Shown: in pieces, positions 10,001-19,127 of the stretch
Numbering within the stretch: position 1 is the stretch's first letter
Layout: every line of letters begins with the position of its first letter
From: a bacterium
Lineage (GTDB): Bacteria > Acidobacteriota > Thermoanaerobaculia > Multivoradales > J023
Reading direction: 5' to 3'
NCBI GenBank assembly: GCA_024226315.1
Contig: JAAELT010000322.1
Coordinates: 1 to 36,891, forward strand
Length of the DNA: 36,891 nt
Position numbers and translations under genes: made by a program
Notes under the pieces: generated by a model
Told to the model about the DNA's origin: nothing
Seen by the model: the letters and a program-made list of their open reading frames with translations, nothing else
The model's database searches: none

Positions 10001-10142
10001 CTGAGAACGTGCTTTCGTTGCCGCAGGCGACCCGCAGGTAGTCGATCTGCAGGCCCTGTGCCCAGACGGCGCTGCGGAAACAGTAGGGGGCGCTCTCCGT
10101 CGAGACCTCGGATCGAACCGGGGCCGAAGTCCTTGTCGTCAT
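7059..10142 (-). CDS. Large orphan protein with HELGH zinc-metalloprotease motif; candidate defence protein
   Basis: A 1027-aa protein from an ATG at 10142, 19 bp after the SIR2-like gene. I do not recognise the whole family. The only clear motif is IILHELGHIAW, giving the zincin pattern HExxH at 548-552. A Glu at 611 in ILDEIYPQYLVAAL, about 60 residues later, fits the third zinc ligand of gluzincin-like peptidases. No signal peptide or membrane helix is seen, so it should be cytoplasmic. N-terminal segments LGEWDVVTLQ and GWYDATVVVR share a G-x-[WY]-D-hydrophobic pattern that may mark small sensor-like alpha/beta domains; this is a weak hint. The C-terminal third is helical and ends in a very basic tail. 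Base composition is less GC-rich than the flanks. Inference: a protease or protease-like sensor working with the SIR2 partner, perhaps activated by infection. A housekeeping role is not excluded. Confidence 0.85.
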   Translation of the reverse strand: MTTRTSAPVRSEVSTESAPYCFRSAVWAQGLQIDYLRVACGNESTFSDAWRRKTRGKTRRKTPRGIAYLALGEWDVVTLQVCSTLWGSDHMSIVQGSEFADSVLGCSGFVNYLWRQPINTRWQRRLTQPAEGRPTLLASLRFRHWSRQALGLGLELLLCEYLERRAAATQCDIILANGLGWYDATVVVRPEADHAKALLEILSSLRYLTLADLLEHRRLDRLETHFPDRWMRRSIFAATYSQLLTDLEDYADNRFEWGDLLESFDSARVLVRSDPVAEVEIREHFSADDIETLSEFGRYSMSSAMRSAGNGGGAESKATRSPEISDIFRVRKQIADAVPTDASNFTETCTVLRFEPIDPPGRDVGPEPPPESDELGSYQDRIRLLLDQLSKEDLFEDASEMTRYRFAAVLFSLVSHLGDPVRGPVARHIASFVSTRLASLSNQLSRREQEDLCHLLEYALSQATDGLIQFQHDAPSAGLTGRGGYSRLIDSIWLYVRDFGDFTSLPAVHEPLLTFGLTSGHEGSASQYRIDVPFSVTNVVSRWFIILHELGHIAWQAVIGDYNESLARYRAYSREIHLKVTPDRPDRPAADGSEARHQALRFLRVRAILDEIYPQYLVAALVYEGDLGECLRMILRNGLRETEGQNFNRKLLTACVTGAILKVWLGFARRVFAPGYLAVLDDVGAEEEDRAPQSVLLRSVALYGRRILTLAWWQQWLEPRSLAELEELRTSAVDMLVHELPRAGEELGWDDDGWRVQYWIDIIEESYYKDKVLETLGRCLAAQRALAREQWDAFRFVPEGLRTKPSFRATFRQLWSSEGSRLRREIEAIVHLQADRRAEELLAGLAAAETGPDLVEAVFGLAAELLVSQPKAATGGVRASLAQALGGVSNALTAAFDGNPEQLDSAWRLVAGVERFRSDSQKGFSEAAGWSPQWLANLFREGEVMANCPLGPSLSMLMQRSRQVLRADGKNDRFKMRVQLTALLSMWHRSTVSLHRPEDRKAVLERLLALDLVKRKKPGGQPRRTRT

Positions 10143-10161
10143 CTCGTCATCTCGTTCCTCG

Positions 10162-11208
10162 TCATGAGGACAGTGCGGGTGGACCGGAGCGCGAGATCTC
10201 CGATTCGAGTCGGCGTAGGCTGGGTGCCAGATTCTCCCAGGTCCGCATGCGGAATGGAACCAGCCGCAGCTCCATGAGAACCCGGTTCACGAGCGTCACC
10301 AGGCGCGACTGGATTTCAGTGGCGCGCAAGAGATCCGGGCCTTCGAGTGAGGGGTTCAGACGCGGCAACGGGCCGCTCACGAAGAGGTCGCAGGGACGTG
10401 AGCGAGCCCTGGCCCGGACTTCGAGCCACAAGCGCAGACTGGGGTCGAGCAGGGACAATCCCAGCAGAAGTCCCAGCCTGCCCTGGGCGGTCGGAGAGTC
10501 GCCCAGCGCTCGGGTCAAGCAGTCCCAGGTCCAGTGCTCCGCGGGGTCGGCCAGGATGTCCGCGTAAGAGCGGCCGTCGAAGATGACTTCCCGAAGCTCC
10601 CTAGCCGGCGAGACCTCGGGCATGAATCCGTGGAGATGGTAGATGACGATCCCCGGGCCGGGTCTTCGGCCGTGGCTCCGGTATTCGCTTTCGCCACGGA
10701 TTTGCTGAACCCTGACGGGCCGAGGCATGGACGGGAGGCGGTCGGCGAGGATCTGCTGTAACAGGTCGTCGTAGTTGAATGTGATCACTGGGATGTGCTT
10801 GCCCGGGTGGCGCCGAGCTTGCGCCAGCAGGATGTCGGCGACTGCCGTCAACGCCGCCTCTTCCGCGCCGCCGGACAAGCGCCGCCCGGCTCGGTGCCCA
10901 TCCCACAATGCCTGATGGAGGGCTGCGAGCCATCTTCTGCGGGGATGCGCCGCTCGGGCCACCGCTCCCTGAAACAGGGGATCGGACGTGAGACCGGCAA
11001 GCACGCCGGTCAGCGAGGTCGGCCGGTCGTCGAGATTCCGCCCGGGTCTCAGTGCGGCCGACGAGCTCAAGAGCCGGTCGATCAGGCCATCCCAGTCAGG
11101 AAGCCCGAAAGGCCGGCTGATTCCTGCTCCGAGGACAAAGAGCAGCCGGCCCTTGCGGGCAGCCCGTAAGGCTCGCTGGCGGTGCCAGATGAATTCATCG
11201 GCACCCAA
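10162..11208 (-). CDS. SIR2-like NAD-consuming protein, candidate defence effector
   Basis: A 348-aa protein with a TTG start at 11208; an in-frame TGA lies shortly upstream and no nearby ATG fits. The N-terminal SIR2-type Rossmann signature is FVLGAGISRPFGLPDW (GAGIS at 27-31). It is followed by ITFNYDDLL (NAD-binding TFNYD at 143-147) and YHLHGF, where His193 is the expected catalytic base, then FDGRSYADIL. This set is typical of the SIR2_2 group found in Thoeris ThsA, Dsr1/Dsr2, SIR2-HerA and SIR2-pAgo systems, where it depletes NAD+ after phage detection, rather than of protein deacylase sirtuins: the zinc-binding Cys quartet is absent. No membrane or sensor domain is attached, so sensing must come from a partner, most simply the 1027-aa protein encoded 19 bp downstream. 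A weak start codon and the inverted repeat upstream suggest low, controlled expression. Confidence 0.9.
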   Translation of the reverse strand: MGADEFIWHRQRALRAARKGRLLFVLGAGISRPFGLPDWDGLIDRLLSSSAALRPGRNLDDRPTSLTGVLAGLTSDPLFQGAVARAAHPRRRWLAALHQALWDGHRAGRRLSGGAEEAALTAVADILLAQARRHPGKHIPVITFNYDDLLQQILADRLPSMPRPVRVQQIRGESEYRSHGRRPGPGIVIYHLHGFMPEVSPARELREVIFDGRSYADILADPAEHWTWDCLTRALGDSPTAQGRLGLLLGLSLLDPSLRLWLEVRARARSRPCDLFVSGPLPRLNPSLEGPDLLRATEIQSRLVTLVNRVLMELRLVPFRMRTWENLAPSLRRLESEISRSGPPALSS

Positions 11209-11216
11209 GAGCTGCC

Positions 11217-11272
11217 GAACTCGAATGAGTCAACACCCCCAGTTGAAAAGGAACGGATAAGAATTCGAGTTC
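11217..11272 (-). promoter_or_regulatory. Inverted repeat just upstream of the SIR2 TTG start
   Basis: Arms 11217-11226 (GAACTCGAAT) and 11263-11272 (ATTCGAGTTC) are exact reverse complements, 36 bases apart. One arm touches the stop codon of the 70-aa gene. The other ends 8 bases before the SIR2 start codon, where its ribosome site would be. It could form an mRNA hairpin hiding that site, or be a protein-binding site. Confidence 0.5.
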
Positions 11273-11483
11273 AGAGATCAGGGTCGAAAGCGGCGTCGGA
11301 CGACGTATCCCCCAAAAACGGAATGTCTTCCTCTCTGCGCTCCAGCCGGAGCGGCACCTCCTGAAGCGAGTGGTCCGAGCGGGCTCGCCGGCCGAGAGCG
11401 GCGCGGTCCAGCATGCTCTCGAGACTTGCTGCAGTCTTCGACGGCCTGCTGCCGAGCAGGTGTTCTTCCAAAGCAGAACTCAT
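11271..11483 (-). CDS. Small acidic protein of unknown function, first gene of the SIR2/HELGH operon
   Basis: A 70-aa frame with an ATG at 11483 and a GAGG ribosome site 8 bases upstream. The sequence is charged: a helical N-terminal half with SLESMLDRAALGRRARS, and an acidic end DTSSDAAFDPDL. No HTH, zinc or membrane motif is visible and I do not recognise a family. It precedes the SIR2-like gene by 62 bp on the same strand, downstream of a strong promoter, which supports expression. Possible roles, all inferred: an inhibitor of the SIR2 or HELGH protein, a protease substrate, or a sensor peptide. It could also be a chance frame. Confidence 0.5.
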   Translation of the reverse strand: MSSALEEHLLGSRPSKTAASLESMLDRAALGRRARSDHSLQEVPLRLERREEDIPFLGDTSSDAAFDPDL

Positions 11484-11635
11484 TGATCGAGCCTCAACGA
11501 TTCCCTGGACTTGCTTGCAGAGCAGCCGCTCAGCATGACAGCGCCGTCATGTAGTCTGCAGCTGGCCGCTTCGGTCAATACGAAAGTCCTTCGGTCGAGG
11601 TTGCGTCGAAGCAATCGACCATGGTGAATAAACAT
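11480..11635 (-). CDS. Possible leader ORF overlapping the 70-aa gene
   Basis: A 51-codon frame starts with an ATG about 24 bases after the predicted transcription start and ends in TGA that overlaps the next ATG (ATGA). An AGGGG lies only one base before its ATG, which is too close for a normal ribosome site. The position suits a leader peptide or upstream coupling ORF, but the protein (many Arg, few core hydrophobics) has no recognisable family. Low confidence. Confidence 0.2.
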   Translation of the reverse strand: MFIHHGRLLRRNLDRRTFVLTEAASCRLHDGAVMLSGCSASKSRESLRLDQ

Positions 11636-11664
11636 ACCCCTGATTCCGATCAACGGAACATGGG

Positions 11665-11674
11665 AAGTATACTT
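11665..11674. promoter_or_regulatory. 10-bp perfect palindrome over the -10 box (operator-like)
   Basis: AAGTATACTT is its own reverse complement and covers the whole -10 hexamer. A second, shorter inverted repeat (CAATG at 11681-11685, CATTG at 11695-11699) frames the -35 box. Protein binding at either would block the promoter. No regulator gene is recognised nearby. Confidence 0.4.
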
Positions 11675-11694
11675 GCCCCTCAATGCTACGTCAA
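11666..11694 (-). promoter_or_regulatory. Near-consensus sigma70 promoter for the SIR2/HELGH operon
   Basis: On the minus strand, TTGACG (11694-11689) and TATACT (11671-11666) are exactly 17 bases apart. Ten of twelve positions match the consensus, which stands out in this GC-rich DNA. Transcription would begin near 11659 and give a leader of about 175 bases to the 70-aa gene. Confidence 0.7.
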
Positions 11695-11836
11695 CATTGT
11701 CTCTCCGCACAGCCAAGGCTATCAGACTGTCTTTAGCGGGTCGGTCGACCCTGCCGGACCGCCGCCGGCCGAGATCGCTACCTGCGGAGAGCTGATAGGC
11801 TGCGGGCAGCGATACCCTCAAACCGGCCGGCTCGAC

Positions 11837-11842
11837 GGAGGA
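11837..11842 (+). promoter_or_regulatory. Shine-Dalgarno GGAGGA for the EEP gene
   Basis: GGAGGA lies six bases before the ATG at 11849 and decides that start over the in-frame ATG at 11621. Confidence 0.8.
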
Positions 11843-11848
11843 CGCACG

Positions 11849-13168
11849 ATGGCCAAGAAAGCCGAGGTCGGCAGGCATTCCGCCTTCGAACCCGAAGAAT
11901 GGGCCAAGATTCGGGAGACGCTCAGAGCGGAGCCCGAGAAGTTCGGCCTGCCGACACGGCAGTACGGCTCGGTGGTGTTCGCGTCATTCAACATCCGCAA
12001 GCTCGGCCGGATCAAGACCGGCAACGTCCACGAGCGCGACGAGGCGACCTTCGATTTCATGGCCGATGTCTGCCGGCACTTCGATCTGCTGGCGGTCCAG
12101 GAAGTGATGTCGGATACCGAAGGCCTGCTGGAGCTGAAGCGCCAGATGGGGCCCGAATACGGCATCGTCCACTCGGACGTCACCGGCGCCTTTCCCGGGC
12201 GGCCGGGCAACGCCGAGCGGCTGGCCTACATCTACAACCGCTCGCTGGTGGAGCGTTCCGAGATGGTCAGCGACGTCACCTACGACCGCACCGAGGTGGT
12301 CAAGAGGATCGCCGATCACAACGACGAGCTGCACAAAGTGCTCGAGGGGCTGGCTGGGAAGCGTAAGGTGTACGGCAACAAGCTGGAGAAGTACCTCGAC
12401 CAGGGTGGTGCGCGACCCAGGGAGCCGTCGATGAGCGGCATCCGGCTGCCGGGCTTCCTGACCTTCGTGCGCACGCCGTTCGCCGCCGGGTTCCGCGTGC
12501 GTGGTCACCCGGACTCGGAACCGTACGAGTTCCTGGCGGTCAACGCGCACCTCAACTACGGTGATTCCGACTGGGACCGGATCTGGGAGGGGCGAGCTTT
12601 GACCGAGTGGATGCTGGGCAAGGTCAAGACGGGCAAGAAGAACAACCTCAACGTCGTTCTCTTCGGTGACCTCAACCTGGTCTTCAAGAACCCGAGGAAA
12701 GACCTCCCACGGATCGCCGAAAGCGTGCACGACGCAGCCAAGAGGGCCGGGCTCAAGAAGGTCGAGATCGTCATGCCTTTCCTGTTCCCGCATCCGAGGC
12801 CGAAGCAGCGCGTGGTGCCAGAGGGCTCCGTGTTTCGGACCAATGCCAAGCTCAACCAGACCTTCGACCAGCTCGGAGCGTTCTTCAACGACCAGCGTCT
12901 GAAGGGAGTTTCGACGCGGGTCACGTCCGAGCAGTCACGGGGGAAGACCCTGCCCGCGGGGCACGTCAACGGTGAGGTCTGGGGTACCTTCGCCGACTAC
13001 GGGGTGTTCAACTTCAGCGACCTGTTCAGCCAGGCGCTGAAGGGCAAGAGCTATTGGGAGCTGGGTGAGGAGACCAACGACTTCGTGAAGCGGTACGATT
13101 TCAGGTTCAGCGACCACATGCCGATCTGGACCCGTCTGCCGTTGCCCGAACCGCCGAGCTCGATCTGA
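11849..13168 (+). CDS. Endonuclease/exonuclease/phosphatase (EEP) family protein
   Basis: A 439-aa protein with the ordered EEP metal-hydrolase motifs: FASFNIRKLG (metal-binding Asn48), LLAVQEVM (Glu85), NAHLNYGDS (catalytic His), VVLFGDLNL (Asp/Asn pair) and C-terminal FSDHMPIW (Asp-His). The family includes DNase I, exonuclease III and phosphodiesterases, so it should cleave a phosphoester in nucleic acid or a related substrate. No signal peptide is seen. A charged helical insertion (roughly residues 145-195, including HNDELHKVLEGLAGK) and a second insertion before the last motif make it longer than minimal EEP proteins. It is divergent from the SIR2/HELGH operon and shares its intergenic region, so a role in the same accessory function is possible but not shown. 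The stop is 10 bases from the convergent kinase stop. Confidence 0.9.
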   Translation: MAKKAEVGRHSAFEPEEWAKIRETLRAEPEKFGLPTRQYGSVVFASFNIRKLGRIKTGNVHERDEATFDFMADVCRHFDLLAVQEVMSDTEGLLELKRQMGPEYGIVHSDVTGAFPGRPGNAERLAYIYNRSLVERSEMVSDVTYDRTEVVKRIADHNDELHKVLEGLAGKRKVYGNKLEKYLDQGGARPREPSMSGIRLPGFLTFVRTPFAAGFRVRGHPDSEPYEFLAVNAHLNYGDSDWDRIWEGRALTEWMLGKVKTGKKNNLNVVLFGDLNLVFKNPRKDLPRIAESVHDAAKRAGLKKVEIVMPFLFPHPRPKQRVVPEGSVFRTNAKLNQTFDQLGAFFNDQRLKGVSTRVTSEQSRGKTLPAGHVNGEVWGTFADYGVFNFSDLFSQALKGKSYWELGEETNDFVKRYDFRFSDHMPIWTRLPLPEPPSSI

Positions 13169-13178
13169 TCTCCGGACC

Positions 13179-17021
<3,843 letters not shown>

Positions 17022-17026
17022 GCTCG

Positions 17027-17031
17027 CCTCC
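17027..17031 (-). promoter_or_regulatory. Shine-Dalgarno GGAGG supporting the kinase TTG start
   Basis: GGAGG on the minus strand, 5 bases before TTG at 17021. It argues against the 148-codon upstream extension, which runs into the divergent gene. Confidence 0.75.
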
Positions 17032-17130
17032 GGCTCGGTGCTGCTATCGTTGGCGCCGTCGGTAGAAATCCGCCGGCCCTCTGCAACGAATCCGGCTATC
17101 TTACTCGACTGAAGTCCGCGAGAGATCCCC

Positions 17131-18699
17131 GTGAGAGGTCCCGATCGTTCATCCACCCGGCCGGAGGCGGTCGAGCTCGAGCTCTTCACCCACCGGTTTG
17201 CGGCGATCGCCGGCGAGATGGGGGAGATGCTGCGCCGCACCGCGCTGTCGACCAACGTCCGTGACCGCCTGGATTTCTCCTGCGCGGTGCTCGACGACGG
17301 CGGCCAGCTGGTGGTCAACGCTCCCCACATCCCGGTACACCTCGGCGCCCTGGGAATGTGCGTGCGCGCGGTGCGTGACGTCATCGAGCTGGCGCCCGGA
17401 GACTCCGTGGTGACCAACCACCCGGGTTTCGGCGGCTCGCACCTGCCCGACGTCACCGTGATCACGCCGGCTTATCTGGAAGACGCCCTTCTGGGCTACG
17501 TGGCGAGCCGCGCCCACCATGCCGAGATCGGCGGCAGCCGACCGGGCTCGATGCCGCCGGACGCACGCCACCTGGCCGAGGAGGGCGTGGTCATCGCGCC
17601 CACCCACCTGGTGCGTCGTGGCGAGCCGCGCTGGGACCCGATCCGCCGGTTGCTCGAGGGAGGCCCCTTGCCGTCCCGCGCTGTCGAGGAGAACCTCGCC
17701 GACCTCGACGCCGCGCTGGCCGCCGGTCAGCGCGGTGTGCGCTCGCTCGTCGCGCTGACCCGCCGCTCCGGTGTCGAGACCGTCCGGCACTACATGCGGG
17801 CGTTGCGGAGCCAGGCGGCGGAGCGGATGACGGCGGCTTTCGAGCGGCTCGGCACGAAGAGCTGCTCGGCGCTCCAGCGGCTCGACGACGGCACGCCGAT
17901 CGGGGTGACGATCACGGTCGAGGCCGGCCGGGCACGCGTCGACTTCGGCGGCACCGGCGGAGTTCACGCCGGCAACCTCAACGCCACCCCGGCGATCGTG
18001 GCGAGCGCGGTGCTCTACGTCCTGCGGCTCTTGATCGACCAGCCCCTGCCGCTCAACGAAGGTCTGCTCGAACCGGTCGAGCTGGAGATTCCTCCCGGGC
18101 TGCTCAACCCGGACTTCCGTGGCGACCCCGCGCGGGCGCCGGCGGTGGTGGGGGGCAACGTCGAAACCAGTCAACGGCTGGTCGACACCCTGCTCCAGGC
18201 CCTCGGGCTGGTCGCTTGCAGCCAGGGGACGATGAACAACGTGCTGTTCGGCAACCAGCGTTTCGGCTACTACGAGACGGTCTGCGGCGGCGCCGGCGCC
18301 GGCGAGGGCTTCGACGGTGCCAGCGCCATCCACACCCACATGACGAACACGCGGATCACCGACCCCGAGGTGCTCGAGGTGCGCTATCCGGTGCGGCTGG
18401 AGCGTTTTCAGGTCCGCCGCGGCTCGGGAGGCGCCGGTCGCTTCCATGGCGGCGAAGGGGTGGTGCGAGAGCTCGTCTTCAGAGAGCCGGTGGCGCTGTC
18501 GGTGCTGTCGCAGCATCGCGTCGAGGCGCCCTATGGCATGGCCGGCGGCGAGCCCGGAGCGTGCGGCCGTCAACGCCTGGTGCGCGCCGACGGCGAAGTC
18601 GTCGAGCTGGACGGCTGCGATCAGGCCGAGGTCGAGCCCGGCGATCGACTGATCCTCGAGACCCCGGGCGGTGGCGGCTGGGGAAAAAAGATAGGATAG
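17131..18699 (+). CDS. Hydantoinase B/oxoprolinase family protein (HyuB-like)
   Basis: A 522-aa protein with a GTG start at 17131. The family signature is clear throughout: an N-terminal stretch with LRRTALSTNVRDRLDFSCAV, the conserved NAPHIPVHLGALG, NHPGFGGSHLPDVTVI, SRAHHAEIGG (conserved His pair) and GSMPPDARHLAEEGV, and the C-terminal Gly-rich GGGGWG end. HyuB is normally the second subunit of an ATP-dependent hydantoinase or 5-oxoprolinase, working with HyuA. No HyuA lies next to it here: upstream is the divergent kinase, downstream a small unknown gene. It may pair with a HyuA elsewhere or act alone as in acetophenone/acetone carboxylase-type subunits. It heads a plus-strand group with the next two genes. 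Confidence 0.92.
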   Translation: MRGPDRSSTRPEAVELELFTHRFAAIAGEMGEMLRRTALSTNVRDRLDFSCAVLDDGGQLVVNAPHIPVHLGALGMCVRAVRDVIELAPGDSVVTNHPGFGGSHLPDVTVITPAYLEDALLGYVASRAHHAEIGGSRPGSMPPDARHLAEEGVVIAPTHLVRRGEPRWDPIRRLLEGGPLPSRAVEENLADLDAALAAGQRGVRSLVALTRRSGVETVRHYMRALRSQAAERMTAAFERLGTKSCSALQRLDDGTPIGVTITVEAGRARVDFGGTGGVHAGNLNATPAIVASAVLYVLRLLIDQPLPLNEGLLEPVELEIPPGLLNPDFRGDPARAPAVVGGNVETSQRLVDTLLQALGLVACSQGTMNNVLFGNQRFGYYETVCGGAGAGEGFDGASAIHTHMTNTRITDPEVLEVRYPVRLERFQVRRGSGGAGRFHGGEGVVRELVFREPVALSVLSQHRVEAPYGMAGGEPGACGRQRLVRADGEVVELDGCDQAEVEPGDRLILETPGGGGWGKKIG

Positions 18700-18739
18700 C
18701 GCCTCCAACGACCCCGCGTCTCCAAGAGACCCCACGATC

Positions 18740-19114
18740 ATGGATCCGCCCTTCACGCTGCCCTTCGAGACCTTCTGGAACTGGTTGATCGCCCACCCGA
18801 ACTGCATCCTGCGGGTGGGCACGCCGGAGGCCGTGCTCTACGACGACGACGACCTGCACTGGAACTTCGCCGCCGAAGGCGCGACCACCATGCTGGTCCA
18901 GGTGCTGCGCGGCAAGCGGCTGATGGGGGAGATGCTGGTGGAGCCGGAGCCGATCACCTACGTGCAGGGTGTCCAGGGCCAGCGCGAAGAAGAGCACGTC
19001 TTCGAGCTGATCTCGGAAACCGAGACGGACCGCGTCAGCGCCTTCTTCTTCGTGCTCACCCACGGCTACGAAGCCGAAGCCGCGGCCGAGCCGACGCCCG
19101 GCCGCGTGCACTGA
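18740..19114 (+). CDS. Small soluble protein of unknown function
   Basis: A 124-aa protein from an ATG at 18740, 40 bases after HyuB and 13 before the transporter gene, so probably one transcript. I do not recognise a family. It opens with aromatic-rich PFETFWNWLIAHPNCIL, has an acidic YDDDDLHWNF loop and alternating hydrophobic segments (TMLVQVLRGKRLMGEML, AFFFVLTHGYEAEA) that suggest a small alpha/beta fold. No signal peptide or membrane helix is seen. The ribosome site is weak. Confidence 0.75.
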   Translation: MDPPFTLPFETFWNWLIAHPNCILRVGTPEAVLYDDDDLHWNFAAEGATTMLVQVLRGKRLMGEMLVEPEPITYVQGVQGQREEEHVFELISETETDRVSAFFFVLTHGYEAEAAAEPTPGRVH

Positions 19115-19127
19115 GAGCCGACCCCGG

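Larger units (their letters stand above)
11484..11848. other. 365-bp divergent intergenic region, lower GC
   Basis: This is the largest stretch without a firmly supported gene. It separates the minus-strand SIR2/HELGH operon from the plus-strand EEP gene. Its middle (about 11620-11700) is clearly poorer in G+C than anything around it. It holds the minus-strand promoter, a palindrome, and about 175 bases of leader. An open plus-strand frame from 11621 joins the EEP gene but lacks a ribosome site at its first ATG. Confidence 0.7.

Noticed and set aside
11621..11848. N-terminal extension of the EEP gene
   Set aside because: No ribosome site at 11621; the ATG at 11849 has GGAGGA. The extension lies on the promoter region of the opposite operon.
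17022..17465. Upstream extension of the kinase frame
   Set aside because: It would overlap the divergent hyuB start, and the TTG at 17021 has GGAGG and begins exactly at the zinc ribbon.
17149..18822. 557-codon minus-strand frame antisense to hyuB
   Set aside because: The plus strand carries clear HyuB motifs; the antisense product looks like shadow translation.
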